Shown here: positions 22,156 through 35,521 of the stretch, piece after piece | How the letters are laid out: every line of letters starts with the position of its first letter | How positions within the stretch are numbered: the first letter of the stretch is position 1 | DNA from: Dendrophyllia cribrosa | Lineage: Eukaryota > Cnidaria > Anthozoa > Scleractinia > Dendrophylliidae | Length of the DNA stretch: 64,000 bases | Direction of reading: 5' to 3' | Assembly: GCA_024195265.1 (NCBI GenBank) | Contig: JAJLRJ010000014.1 | Location: 24,805,509 to 24,869,508 of the forward strand | Notes under the pieces: model-generated | Database searches by the model: none | Told to the model about the DNA's origin: nothing | What the model saw: the letters and a program-made list of their open reading frames with translations, nothing else | Position numbers and translations under genes: made by a program

Positions 22156-22769
22156 AGTATAAAGCTTTCCCAGTAAGACTTCAGAGAGGATTGCGCCTTT
22201 AGATCACAGTTATGAATTTGTTCTCTTCGATGATATTGACCTTTTGATCTCGGCGGATTATCTCTCAAATTGATAGGAGGATTCATGCTGTCCAGAGCCG
22301 TTGGCGGAATTATTTTATTTCTTTATACCGTTGCTCGGTGCTAGCTCTATTGACATACATTGTGGTTTGTTCTTTGGCTCACTTTTGTTGTGAGATAAAT
22401 ACTTACCGGCTAAAGATTTTTATCGCTTTGAAATGACAGGATCGTTAAAATTTCTCAGGCCGTGATTTATAATATCTAAAGTCTGCGGTGTGCAAGACTT
22501 GTGAGAAAGTGTTTCCGGCATCACGGATATAGGCGTCTTAGATCCGAGTCTCAAAAAACCGTAGTCTACAATTCCACTGTTTTGAAATCATGAATTCTTG
22601 CATTAATTTTTAGCTGCTTAGTTAGTTCTGTAGTTGAGTAGTGTGTCTCAGTGGAGCTAGGATAAACCTCCGTTGTTTTGTAATAGCGCTTGATTTGGTA
22701 TCCAACAGATATTAATCTGCAGCATGGTTACTGTTTTGTAAATCTCACGGATGCTAGTAAATTCTTACG
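22156..22769. other. Transposon interior, no gene recognised
   Basis: Follows the helicase fragment. No open frame with a recognisable family; probably eroded coding or non-coding transposon sequence. Confidence 0.4.
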
Positions 22770-23905
22770 TTCCTTCCTTAAGAGCAGTTCTCTGTAAGAA
22801 TCGAGAAAAGTGGGAAATGAAAATTTTTGACCCCCCTTCATATTTTGCATGCAGGTAGGTCTTCAGGGGGGATGTTCAAAAATGACCTTTGTTAAGGTCG
22901 ATTCTTCTTTGTTACCATGGTAACACTGGATGTTTGTTGGTGCCACTAAACCCAATTTTGACCTCAGAAACTTCTTTAAAAAGCGCAAAATGTAAGACAT
23001 CGTTTCTCCAGCCCATTAATACTCTACAAATCAAGACTTTCGCCAGATGTAAAACCTTTACTCTAGTTTACATTTATGTATGTGGCATTTTGTTACATCA
23101 ACTGTACATGAACTTAACAGACAAACCACGTGATGGTGTTTCAGCCATTTTAGTTGACGAGTAAAATTGGCAACACCTTTTCTTGAATTTTTCCAAAAGT
23201 ACGCCGATTCTAGAACTCAAACTACGTGGCTAGTTTAAATAGATACTCTAGTTACTAAATCTATAAAAATCTCTGCGGGGCGGGTTTATCTTGAACTTTG
23301 GTTCGCTGAAGAAAAACCTTCAAAAATCATTTGTTGTAAACTTCGTTGAAATTAACATCAAGTTCATTCGACAGAAATCCTTTAAGAAAACTCAATCAGC
23401 CTTCAGGCTTAAAGTACAGCATGTACTCTATCAATGCCTGATCAAATCTACTGTTGATAGCCGTTATTTTTTGAAAAATCTCAATCCAAATAAAGTTTAC
23501 TTTACTGTTTTCTGCAGTTCTCAACTTGCGAAGAACGAGTCGGTTCTTTCTGCCCAGCATACATTTTCTGCACAAAATTCGGATGTTTAAACCATCTCTT
23601 GTGGCTGAGTATGCTGTTTGTCTTTCATTAACTCATCACAGTGCAAACAACAGCTTTTGTAGTACCTGGAAGGTCACTGAAGCAAGCCATCGTCGGAACC
23701 TTTGTTCGTCTAGGAACATCTCTAATCTGGATTTACGGTATATTTCTCCGTCACATGCCATCATTCGCTCCAAAAGAAGATAAAACGGTTTTCTGATTAA
23801 TACTTTAACGATCAATTACATTTAGCTAAGCATTTTACCGTCTTTCTTTCGCCTTTCTTTCGTAGTTCAGGCGGCCGTTCAGGCCACTAGTTCAGGCAAA
23901 GACAT
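22770..23905. repeat. Long inverted repeat, left arm
   Basis: Matches the reverse complement of 25918-27076 over about 1.1 kb with few differences. The matched stretch starts near CTTCCTTAAGAGCAG and ends near AGTTCAGGCAAAG. The same 91-codon ORF appears at 22889-23164 (+) and 26678-26953 (-), which only reflects the arm symmetry. Confidence 0.85.
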
Positions 23906-25917
23906 CTCTGGTCAGCGGTATAACTAGAATACGAATTGACTTCATAAAATGGCAACATGGCGTCCGCATCATATTGAGGTGCCAGAAAGTATTGGAACTC
24001 TTCTTTTGTTAGATTTTCTTTCTATGTACATGTAGATTACATTTCCCGTACTATTCTTTGCTGATAAAATGAAAACGTGAACAAAAGGTGAACGACTGAA
24101 TGCTTTATTCTGATATTATAACTCTTTCTCTCTTCTGTAACTGACTTTCGTACAATATTTTCGTTTTATGCCTGTTCTGGGACTCAGTGAGCTACTTCTT
24201 TTATTTTATTTTATTTTTTTTTTTGCTGCAAAAAGAAGGAAAGTACGAGCGGATTTGCTGTTTCCTTAGGAATACTTCAACCGTAAACAACTGAATTTTT
24301 GCGTCTTTAACTTTTCTTGGCATTTCGTTCGTTACCGCTTCCATCGCTTGTCCTCTTTTAGTTTATTTCTCTCTTTGCAAAAACTTGCTTTCAAGAAAGA
24401 ACTTTTGATTTTCGCTGAATCTACTTGCATCTGGTTTTGACTTTTGCGCGCTCGCTACCTTAAAAACAGTATAAAACTGCAGCTGTTCGGCGTTCCGTTT
24501 GTCTTTCTAACTTGCATATTCTTGCCACGCCTAACTTTGCGTCACTAACGTAAGTACCGTACTTACAGTGTTTCTGTAGTCCATAGTATCCAACAAAATA
24601 AATTTGTACACACTTTCTAGGGGAAGGAGAATATATATTTCAAGTAATAAAATTAGTGGCGCTTTCACTAGGAGATCTAAATAAGAACCGTAAATCCTCT
24701 ATTAAACCCCCCGGGGCGTTTTTATTTCATGAGCGTTTGAGGGGGCTTAATACTTAATAAACTAAGAGGGAGAGAGATTGGGGGGGGGGGGGGGGGGGAG
24801 GGGGTATTGTAACGAAACGCAAGCAGTTCACCACTCTTTTTTGTATTCATAAATTACAATAGGTTCCCACAACTTGACTTGTATGATACGGATGTCACTC
24901 CGCAGATCTCAATGTCGGACAGTCATTGTCCTCGTTTAAAACAGGAAGTATAGTACACTCTAGTCTGTTTCTTCCCAGTTTTTTGCTAAACCAAATCGCA
25001 ACCATCAGAGCGTTTCTCATACATGAATTTGTGCTCGGATTGCCGTACGGTAAAAAAATGTATCGGTACCGATAAGATAAACCGGAGACCCATAAAACAG
25101 AACTTGATGCCGGGAACTTTTGAACATCTGAAAAAGTAAACTTTGGTCATGCAGTTAAGATGAGGAATATTCTATTTGTTGGTGGTTTTCGTATTTTCTG
25201 ATTTCATGCAAAGCTCAGTAGAATACAGTCTGCGGCTATTATTTCGTTTTCCGACGTCATTTAATGATCATCTTTGCGATTGAAAGTTTGCTTCTTCCAC
25301 TGAAAAATATAGCTGTCAAACGAGAACGCTCGCCATACGGCAAACTGTTAAATATATTTCCCACCATTTTCTTGCCAGTAGTTGCTCTTGAGGTGATTTT
25401 CTCCTGATACTTAAGATATTTTTATGCGTCTCCGTATGTTTCTTCAGCAGACACGTAATTCCTCGAATTTAATTTGCGTCAACTTCTAAGATATGCGGCT
25501 AAACTACTGGCCATTCCCTTACAGCCGAATTCACTGCAGTGTGTAGACCCGGGTTTTTCAGACATGATTCACCTGCTATGATTCACTCGTCATCATGATC
25601 AGACAAATGTGAATAAAAATTCACCCATAAACAGAGTTCAGAGTAAATACTGACTTCCTGAAATAGTCCATCAATGGATACCGCCAAAAATAAAACTAAA
25701 GGCAATACCCATGCGTGCCTAATGTTTAGTATTTTGTTTTGTTTACGTGTCTACGTATCAGAAAACAAAAGAATGGGAATATGTACCCTTACGCTGCTCA
25801 ACGTTTTGTTCTTAAACATTGCTAACAACAGAATAGACAATTAGTGACAATGTAATAGGATGAGGACGCAATGTTAAGCACTTTACGAAGGAACTTTGTA
25901 TTTTAGACTACCGCTGG
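23906..25917. other. Spacer between the inverted arms
   Basis: About 2.0 kb with no recognised gene. It contains a G-run at 24778-24802 and a T-rich tract at about 24200-24225. Confidence 0.5.
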
Positions 25918-27076
25918 CCAACAGAACTTTGCCTGAACTGGTAGCCTGGACTTCGAAAGGCGTAAGAACGGCGAAAGAAATGCGGTGAAATGCCTCGCTT
26001 AATGTGAATGACTGTAACAGTATTAATCAGAAAACCATTTTATCTTCTTTTGGTGCGAATGATGACATGTGACGGAAATATATGCGGCAAATCCAGAGCA
26101 GAATTGTGCGTGGACGAACAAAGTTTCCGACGATGGCTTGCTTCGGTGACCTTCCGGGTACTACAAAAGCTGTTGTTATTTGCACTGTGATGGGTTAATG
26201 GACCTCTACTAAAAACGAACAGCATGATCAACCACAAAGATGGTTTAAACATCCGAATTTTGTGCAGAAAATGTATGCTGGGCAGAAAGAACCGAGTCGT
26301 TCTTCGCAAGTTGAGAACTGCAGAAAACAGTAAAGTAAGCTTTATTTGGATTAAGATTTTTAAAAAAATAACGGCTATCAACAGTAGATTTGATCAAACA
26401 TTGATAGAGTACATGCTATACTTTAAGACTGAAGGCTGATTGAGTTTTCTTAAAGGATTTCTGTCGAATGAACTTGATGCCTTTTTTTAATTTCAACGAA
26501 GTTTACAACAAATGATTTTTGAAGGTTTTTCCTCAACGAACCAAAGTTCAAGATAAACCCGCCCCGCAGAGATTTTTATAGATTTAATAACTAGAGTATC
26601 TATTTAAACTAGCCACGTAGTTTGAATTCTAGAATCGGCGTACTTTTGGAAAAATTCAAGAAAAGGTATTGCTAGTTTTACTCGTCAACTAAAATGGCTG
26701 AAACACCATCAAGTTGTTTGACCGTTAAGTTCATGTACAGTTGATGTAACAAAATGCCACATGCATAAATGTAAACTAGAATAAAGGTTTTACACCTGGC
26801 GAAAGTCTTGATTTGTAGAGTATTAATGGGTTGGAGAAACGATGTCTTACATTTTGCACTTTTTAAAGACGTTTCTGAGGTCAAAATTGGGTTTAGTGGC
26901 ACCAACAAACATCCAGTGTTACCATGGTAACAAAAAAGAAATGACCTTAACAAAGGTCATTTTTGAACATCCCCCCTGAAGACCTACCTGCATGTAAAAT
27001 ATGAAGGGGGGTCAAAAATTTTCATTTCCCACTTTTCTCGATTCTTACAGAGAACTGCTCTTAAGTAAGGAATGAA
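25918..27076. repeat. Long inverted repeat, right arm
   Basis: Inverted partner of 22770-23905. Open frames within it (26008-26190, 26224-26439) recur imperfectly in the other arm and are disrupted there, which argues against a conserved protein. Confidence 0.85.
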
Positions 27077-27090
27077 CACAATTTAATGTC

Positions 27091-27414
27091 TTAAAGCAAT
27101 TTCGAAGCGATTCTTCGAGTAGGTGTCATTACACTGTTCTCGTCTGCGTTATTCTCCTCGTCCACTTCCGATCGCTGTAGTCGCTTGGCTCTTTGTATTT
27201 TCCCTGCATTAAATATCTCTTCTATTTCCAGCTTGATTTCTTTCAATTTATCTGATATCCGCTGGAATTTTAACAGACGTTTGTAGCATTTATCCCTATT
27301 CTCCAATTTGTATCGACTCACGTCCACAGTCAGTGAAGATCGAATGATTTCAGCAACATCGAACGAACGTTTCCCGAAAATATAAATATTGTCTTTCTTT
27401 ATGGAAACCGACAA
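27091..27414 (-). CDS. Unrecognised coding-like ORF near the right transposon terminus
   Basis: About 107 codons reading inward from the right TIR. The composition is protein-like, with a predicted helical, charged middle (KCYKRLLKFQRISDKLKEIK) and a basic tail (SVMTPTRRIASKLL). It has no ATG in its own frame. An ATG 30 bases upstream (MDVTPKKLTVV) lies in another frame, so a one-base indel near 27405 probably broke the start. Placement and direction suggest a second gene of the transposon, facing the helicase fragment. The family is unknown. Confidence 0.5.
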   Translation of the reverse strand: MSVSIKKDNIYIFGKRSFDVAEIIRSSLTVDVSRYKLENRDKCYKRLLKFQRISDKLKEIKLEIEEIFNAGKIQRAKRLQRSEVDEENNADENSVMTPTRRIASKLL

Positions 27415-27707
27415 CTGTCAATTTCTTCGGAGTTACATCCATAGGAAATCACTAAGATGTCTGGCGCTTCTCGGGAAATCCACTGAAAAGCCCGATTAAT
27501 TTACGCGGGAAACTTATCAGATACTGATACGCGATTGGTTTTATTGAAAACAAAGGTCATTCGCTGATTGGTGCAATCACTAATTATCACGTGCAAACGC
27601 CACGCGCTCAAAACAAAGGGAAAGGAATCTGGTTCAGATTGAAGCAGCCGTTGGTGGGGGAGGAGCGTTGCGTGACGAGCCCTTATAACGGACTGCGTAG
27701 GAGACTA

Positions 27708-27716
27708 GTTTTGCTC
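27708..27716. repeat. Right 9-bp target-site duplication GTTTTGCTC
   Basis: Partner of 15681-15689. Confidence 0.85.
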
Positions 27717-27769
27717 ATGTTGGCTTGGAAGCAATGGTCCTCCACTGTTCATGTTCACTTAATCACTGT

Positions 27770-29345
27770 TCATGATTAAGATTAAGATTTTGATTCTGAA
27801 TAATTGAAGTCCAAACAGGTAATTGTTATTTTGATAATTAATTTACGCACGGAAGAAACCATCTGCCAACACAAAATTTCGATTAAAATGCATTTGAGAG
27901 AGGATCTCTGGAATCTGAATCTGTAGTTAAAGTTGATATAAATTAATTTTGATAAGGTGAACTACCTGTACAGAAGTTATACCAAACAGGTGGATAGTGT
28001 TTTTCGCTCACTCTGATCGGCTGCCGAAACTCGGGATATAGTATTTGCAGTCCACCTCCAGACACTGTTGTTCATAAATTTCAAGACTAACTGCACAGAA
28101 AATCATTGACAAACCAGAGAAAATTGTTCTTTACCCGGCAAAGTTCACCAAGTGCAACTAAAACAGAGCCTGATCGCTAATAAGGAAACTGAAGGCACAA
28201 ACATTGGCGTTGTTATTAAAGATAAATAATTCTGATAAATAATCGTAATTTAAGTTAGAATGCGAGCATTCTTCTATTTTTCTGTTAGTTAGTCGAGGAA
28301 CCATGTGTTCTATGAGCGGCAAAGCCGCGGGACGAACGCAAGAAAAGAGGGCACAAGCTCGTTAGTTCTTCACTTTTCTCTGACTCGTTAATCGGGGCTC
28401 GCGCGCGGCTTCATCGCTCAACGCTCGAAGATACCAAAAAGAGACTGGTTGCAGTCAATCGTAAAGTAACTTTTGATAAATTTTGGTGAATTAAGTTGTA
28501 CGTTCGAAAAGATCCCACTGTATTAGCTACAAAAAATACTGACCGATCAGCCAAGAGAGAAATATATTAAGGCGTTTAATCGCAAAACAATTACTAGTGA
28601 ATTATCTTGGGTTCTGTTATTATTTTTTTTAACTCACCAGCGAAATTCAGCGTCCAACATCCCGATGCTCTCTCAAAGTTTCTTTAAGTGGTTACGGTGA
28701 TTTCAGAAGCTCTTATGCTGGGTTAACGTTGAAGCGAGCCAATATATTTGAATCTCACATAATTGAGCCTTCCTGTTGTTTTTTCGTTACCGTGCCTAAG
28801 ATTTATTGTTTGTTTTTAAGAAAGGCTTTGGTTTAGAAAATGTTTTTTTTTTTTTAAGCAAAGCTTGAATTTATAAACATGTAAAAAGTCCCTAAACCAT
28901 AACTTATTAAACGTAATGGCTTTTAATAAGCAGGAGTCTTTTTTTGTGTGTGCTTCGCAGCTTACTAAAAAACAGTAATAGTGTCATTGCATCATGACAC
29001 CTTTTTCGTTTAGTTGATGAACGAAAAACAAACATATGACATTTGTATCGATTAGTCCAACCTCCATAACAAAGACTTCGAAGAAACAAACCCAGAAATG
29101 TATACATATCTAATCCTTCCCGCCGCTTTCCCTTTATATTGCCAGTGACAGCTTTATTGTTTTGTATACTTTCAAAAAGCTTTTGTTTTAGGAAATGTTT
29201 TTTAAAGACTGAAATCTAAATTTTACTATCAACCGTCTTCTCGTACTAACAATCGGCTAGACGATTAGTTTTCATGCCACGAACTGTTCTGCATTAGTTG
29301 CCTTCTAAGTCCACGGAATTTTTCATGTCATATTTGTTCCTCAAT
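27770..29345. repeat. Diverged duplication Z, copy 1
   Basis: Shares ordered blocks with 30366-31825 in direct orientation, for example TGTTCATGATTAAGATTAAG at the start, ACAGAAAATCATTGACAAA, ATGCT-TCTCAAAGTTTCTT and a region of shared TTTTGTTTTATAGAAA-like words at the end. No gene is recognised in either copy. Confidence 0.7.
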
Positions 29346-30365
29346 AAGGGTCGAGAAATAATAAGTATATTCTTCTAGTTCACTTTGAGTTTTTTCTTTG
29401 TTTATTACTAAAATTTTACAGCTGAAAACTTCTGATATTACATCCAGCATGGTTTGAAATAGCTGCTGTTTTGTTGTTTGTCTGATACTTGTCCGTCAGT
29501 TTTTGGCGGCGTGTGGAGGGCGAAAGAGCCAGAGCAATGTTGTGTCTACAGGCGCATATTTTTTTTGTTCACTCCCCTCCCGCTTCGTGGCTCCCGGTCC
29601 GTACGACTAAGTCTAAAAATAGCGTTCCATGTTGACGAGTTGGCTCATAGGAGCCTTTGATTTTCATTTAAATAACTCTGCTTGTTTCACAGTACATAGC
29701 ATGCACAGCATTAAACAACATTATACTGGGTACAATTCTGGATCTGGATGTAAATACCACACTTTTGGTAGAAGTGAGACATTTTTATTGACTCTTTTTA
29801 TTGACATTATGATGGTTGTGTTGTGAGTTGAAGTTGTCATCACATGCAGAGTGATGCGCAGAGTGATGCGTAGAATCCTCCCACCGTAGGAAAAAAAATA
29901 AGACAAAGAGCACTTCTGATAGGTATAAAAAGGTAAAGGAGAATAAGATTACTTTTATTTGGTATTGCTATCTGAAATCCACATGTGTGATGCCTTTCAC
30001 GTCGACAATCATCAAAAAACTTATCTTGCCTCAATTGGTTTCACTTTAAACAACCGCGTATAACAACCTTGTGATTAAGAATATGTAGGCTAAAGTTTTG
30101 GCATTTAAACTCCCATTACATAATAACCTTTTGAGCCAAAAACTTGAAACAGGTTCCTATTTGCAAAATTAGAAGAAGAAAAAAACAGTACTACTGTAAT
30201 AGACTTTAAGAAATCGCTTCAGTGGTGGATTTGTAAAAGTTAAATTTGGACTGAAACTGTTTGGTATAATATGATTGTGCAATCTGACCATGCATGAACT
30301 GGTGTTTAAATGACAATGGGTTAAAGACGCCACGAGTTCAAGCTGTGTACAGGTTCTTGTTACAC
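29346..30365. other. Spacer between the Z copies, no gene recognised
   Basis: Short ORFs only. The 24-bp word around GCTCATAGGAGCCTTTGAT (29637-29660) is repeated at 63684-63708. Confidence 0.4.
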
Positions 30366-31825
30366 AATGTTCATGATTAAGATTAAGAATCTGATTCTCA
30401 ATGATCCAAGTTCCAAACTGTGTTATTATATTGATTATTCATTAACACTTTGAAGAAACCATCTGGGAGCACAAAATGTTGATTAGAAAATTTAAGAGAG
30501 ATTCTTTGCAATCTGCTTTATGTTATAAAGTTAGAACTACCAGTGCAGAGGTTATACCAAACTGGTGAATAGTGTTTCTTGCGCGCTCTAATTGGATATT
30601 CAAACTCGGAAAAGTATTTGTAATTTACCTCCAGGCATTGTTCTGGATTTCACGCGCGAGTTTTCCCCATTTGTCAGAAATAGATTTACAAGGCTTTCTG
30701 TACAGAAAATCATTGACAAATGCCATACTAGAAAATATTTCCACTAAAATGGGTTACCTCTGGCATGGTTCAATAAGTGAAACTAAAAAAGAGCCTGATC
30801 GCAGGTTATAAGGAAATTGAAGACACAAAGACAAAGAATTATGATATGTAATGGTAAAGTTAAAATGCGAGCATTGTCTTATTTGTATTTCAGTGAAAGG
30901 ATCCAGCGCGCGAGGAACGAGGGCGCAAGCTCGTTACTTTGTCACTTTTCCCCTAATCTCGGCTAGTAGATGCCGCGTGCGCTCGACTAACTAGCTACAA
31001 ACAATACTTAATAGACCGTTGAGCCAGAAGGAAAATACATGGAGGTATTTTTAAAATCGCAACAAAAGTTACTGGTATCTTGGGTTCTGTTTTAACTTAC
31101 CAGTTTAACTTAGCGTCGAGCATCCAGATGCTTTCTCAAAGTTTCTTCAAGTGGTTACGATGATTTCAGAAGTTCTAATGCTGGGTAGACGATGACGCGA
31201 GCCAATGCATATGTATATGCGTCTAACATAATTGAGGCTTCCCGCTGTTTTTCATTCATTGCGCGAAAGCTTTATTTCTTATTTTAAGATGAAAAAGCTT
31301 TTGGTTTATGAAATGTTTTTTATCTCTTAGCCGTAAAATTATTCATTGTTATGGCTTTACGTTTTTTTAATGGCTTTTAGTAAGTCTTTTTTGTGTGTGC
31401 TTCGCAGCTAATTATAAAACAGTAATAGTGCCATCGCATTGTGGCACTTTTTTCGTTTAGTTGGTGAATGATGAAACAAACATTTTATTTGCATTAAAGG
31501 CAACATTTGCCAAAGAAAAGTTTCGAATAAACTAACCTCCATAACAAAGAAGAAGAAAAAAAGAACAGAAATGTCTCCACTGATGAGTCTTCCCGTCGAT
31601 TTTTCATTATATTGCCAGACCTTTATTGTTTTGTATAATTTCAAAAAGCTTTTGTTTTATAGAAAAAAAAATTTGAAAAAAATAAAATCTAAATTTTACT
31701 ATCAACCATCTTCTAAAACTTAAATATCAACAAAACAATTGTTTTTCACGACAAGCACTGTGCTGCATTAGTTGGCTTCTAAGTCCACAGCTTTTTTCAT
31801 GTCATTTTTGTTCCTTAGGGCCGAG
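30366..31825. repeat. Diverged duplication Z, copy 2
   Basis: Direct partner of 27770-29345 with many substitutions and indels. The period is about 2.6 kb. The ORFs in it are not conserved between the copies. Confidence 0.7.
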
Positions 31826-34800
31826 AAATAATAAGCCAAGAACGACTCTTTAAAGACGCATTCGATTCACCGTATTCCGGAATAAAAATAACAGAATAGT
31901 TTCTAGAATAGTCTCAGAATAGAATACTGAACAGAATAGAATAGAATAGAGAATATTGTTTGTTCAGGAACACTTGCGGTATAAATCAGTCAAATAGCAG
32001 ATGTTTAGTTTTCCAGTGGCTCCAAAATCTCCAAAGAAAGTGATTTTTTTGTGACCATTCTCATATTCTTATTCCGAAATACGAGCAATCGAACGCATCC
32101 TAAATGGCAGCCTTGATTAAGAATTTTAGAGGCCAAAAGTTATCCCTGTAAGAAAAATCACCTGCCTTCTTGGGCTGCTTTACAGGTACGTAACTAAACA
32201 CATGACAATTATTCAACAAAGCGTTTATATAAGAAAAGGTAATTCCTGAGGACTGAACCAAAGCTTATCCTATGTATTTTTTTACATTGCTTTTTAAATT
32301 ATTGAAACCCTCATATTCCTTCTTCACTATTATTTTTCAAAATCTTCATTTAAGTTGGTCTCCCTTTATTGGGAATTCTCTTTTTTTGATTGATATTTTG
32401 CTTCAACACTTGTTTTTTGTTGATTTTTTTTGCCAAAACCAGCCATTAAATTATTATGAAATTAAACTTTGTCCCTTCTTATTTCATGACCTTTCTGTTT
32501 CTGACTTTTTTATTTCTATACCGAATTTTCTAACAAAACTCATAACCAATTTTCAACGAAGCTTGCTAATTTAAATTCTCGCAAACTCCAATTCAGAGTG
32601 CTTTCCCCTACTTAACTCTGAATGCATTCTATCATTGTAGATTAACTCGAACGTTTGTTAACTCCAACGGTTTTTTTGTTTCTCGTGCAGAGGATTTAAG
32701 GACGGTCGCGCGAGAATTTTCTAACATTGATTTTTTTATAAAACTTTTGCTACAGCTAGGTAATAAGTTACTCGTAACAGAAATGCATAAAAATGGAGGC
32801 TCATCAACTTCGTTTCCGACCGCTATTTTCTATACCAAATTTTATATGAATAGGTCTGTTAAGCAAATTCATTCAACTAGTGACGTCCCTTAAAGGAAAT
32901 GTAATCTTCAAACAACAGCATTTGCAAACTCTGACAGCCGCAAGTCGCAAGATTGGATGTCGCGCGGGTAGAAAAATGGAAAAAATTTTAACTTCTTGCA
33001 TTGATTTTTTTTTCACTTTTTCACATCTGTGGAGAACTGGAAAATAAAAACTATCTATTATATTAAAAATGGGGTCACCGACCATCCAAGCGAGTTTAAT
33101 TTTGCGTTGTGTAGCAATGTTTCTCGGTGAAGCTGAATGAAACCTGGTTCGAAATTCAAAGTTTTAACAGCTCGCCAAGAAGTGAATGAAGGAGAAAAAT
33201 ATCTTGTATTTTTCGGCTTTGGAATATGATACGGACTTTGTAAAAAAAAATGTTCCTTATCTTTAATTTGAGTGGATTAGTACCAGTACATGACTTTAGG
33301 AATTAAAAAGATTGTAAACATGCAGTTGAACAGCGACCAAGCACTTTCAAAACAATTTGCCTGTTTGAAAGGTTTTTGATGATGGTTTTGGACTACAGTT
33401 AACGCTTTCTTAAATATTTATTTGTGTCCTAACGGTGTAAAGGTTTCTAAAAATTACTGTCCTCGCTGCAGTTCTTTTACGGACTTTTCGCTGCAGGCAG
33501 ACATGTGTTTGTTCAGTTTTTTATTTTCTAAATTGAACTTTTTACATTTGTAATGACACGAAACGCTTGTCAATTTAGGGATTCTCTGCCATTTTCCTGA
33601 GTTTCATATCATATCTCTGTCTGTCTTTAGATTAGACGAAAGCTCTCGGTTTTAACTCTCAATTTGCGTAAACTGATTTTATTTTTTAGATTTTTGCGTG
33701 GCAAAATTTATATTTGCTTCTGGCTGTTGATGTGTAAGAAATAGTGAGAGGTATAAAATGACTAAAAATGCCCACGTTTTTAAAAGGTCCTTAAATTCAA
33801 GCAATTTTACAGAAACTGTCTGAAACATAGAAAAGAGCAACTAAATATAACTAAATATATGAATTTTTCCGCCTAAATATATCGAGTTTTTTATTCTGAA
33901 CATCTTAAAAATATGAATCTGGACATTGCAGCCTACAAGGTAAGCTGGCTAATAAATATAATATTTCAACTCCACTGACTTCACAGCAAACATGTGCAAT
34001 CCATAAGGTTTATTTTGTTGGTTACTGCGACCTCGCACCAGCAGCCGGTTCGAACTACACAAGTTCGAAACGATAATTACAACTAGATATATCCTAAACT
34101 TGCACTACACTTTACAGAGCTGAGCAACTGCTCAAAAAATAAACTGCGCCAGAAAAAACCTGCAAGAAAAAACTCCTGTGAGGAAAAAAGGAGGAAATCT
34201 GGATAGGAACCATGGCTCAAGCTACAAACAATAAAAGCCCATCTACGAGGCTTTCAAATGCAAAGCTAAGCAAAACAAAATACAAATCTCTTAATAATAA
34301 TAAAAACATCAATGCCACTGGAGCTGGCCTGGAATGCCTCACCACGTGACAAAATATGACTTTATAGGCAGCATGTTACCCATCACGAACTGTAACAGTC
34401 GAACCCACCCCCTGCTGGTACTGTGCCATAGAAATATCAATTTCTGACTAATCGCATTGCCATTACTCAAACACCAGAAATTACATTGCTTTTCTAGTTT
34501 TTATAATCTCATTTTGTTCTTGTATAATGCAGTGGCTGATCTAAGAGTAAGGATCTAAAGTGCAGTGAAGAATCTCCATAACGTCAGTCGCCACTGTAAC
34601 CCGAAACCTCTCGCTAACACAAACTAAATACGGTTTATCCTGTTAATTCACTTCGTTACACAGTTAACCCTCGATACCTCAAACACTCAATCAGCCTCGA
34701 ATAGCTTTGTGTACTCTCTTGCGTTTCAAGTTATCGGGATTTAAGGAGTTAACCGTTTATTAACAAACGTGTGGTTTACATTCTATATTTATACAACGAT

Positions 34801-35521
34801 GTTGTAACATTTTTCTTTTCCGTGAAGCGGCACGGTTAGAAGCAAACATAAGCTTTTTGACAAATAAAGGAATTTTGTGGTTCTTGATCACATGGTGTTT
34901 TCGTTTGTTATAACCACACTTTATAATTGTATTAACTTTGCTTATGTTACCCGATTCCTTCGTTAACGTCACATACTAGTTATGTAAGGATGTGGAACCA
35001 GTTATCAGTTATAAAATGTGCAATGGTGCAGTTGGTTCCCGTTCAAGCTAGATCTCCAAGCAACGAAACGATTTTCTCTTCACCATACCCGATACCTCCC
35101 CCTTATAAATTTACTGCTTTGTAAGTAAGCTTTGCTCCCCTATTGGCGCGAACTGTACACTGTTCAAAAGTTCACCCAGCCAGGTTTGAAGGTAGCTTCA
35201 CCAGGATAGTCTTTTATCCGACTACGTACCATCACATCATCATAAACATGCCCTTTCAACTGAGTAGGGGTTATGATAATATTGTCGCGGTCGGTGACAA
35301 CGTATTGCCTGCCAGTCTTGGAGTGTCAGGCTCCTCCTCGGTTTTCGAATTTCTCTCCTGGATATTTTTTTCTATACTCCCATTAAAAAAAAATTGGGTT
35401 CCAACGAGGTGAAAACGGGTGCAATGTGAGGGGTTTGGTCGCTTGTTTAGCATTTCGTTTTTTTCAGTTCCTTGTCAAGACATTGCTCTCTTTGCTTGGG
35501 TGTAAGGCATTCACAATCAAT
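31826..35521. other. No gene recognised
   Basis: AT-rich spacer. A low-complexity (AGAAT)n block lies at 31890-31955. The stretch 32546-32660 (AACGAAGCTTGCTAATT..., CTCTGAATGCATTCTATC) has a diverged copy at 37265-37372. The plus ORF at 32272-32574 is phenylalanine/leucine-rich and looks incidental. Confidence 0.4.

Larger units (their letters stand above)
15690..27707. mobile_element. Large TIR DNA transposon, 9-bp TSD, with nested L1
   Basis: The left end (15690-15716 continued at 21521-21578) and the inverted right end (27707 back to about 27622) match over about 85 bp: TAGTCTCCTACGCAG, then GGGCTCGTCACGCAACGC, then a C-rich stretch, then GGCTGCTTCAATCTGAACCA. Perfect GTTTTGCTC repeats flank it. 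Without the 5.8-kb L1 insertion it is about 6.2 kb. Cargo: a broken RecQ-like helicase reading inward from the left, a short coding-like ORF reading inward from the right (27091-27414), and a ~1.1-kb inverted repeat. No transposase was recognised. A 9-bp duplication is usual for Mutator-like elements, but family membership is not shown. Confidence 0.85.

Noticed and set aside
22889..23164. 91-codon ORF seen again at 26678-26953
   Set aside because: The two copies are explained by the inverted arms; one lacks conserved features and neither has a recognised domain.
31562..31590. CTGATGAG followed by GTCGA on the plus strand
   Set aside because: No GAAA core and no stems; chance match.
32272..32574. 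100-codon plus ORF
   Set aside because: Phe/Leu/Ser-rich translation of T-rich DNA; no domain, no splice or start context.
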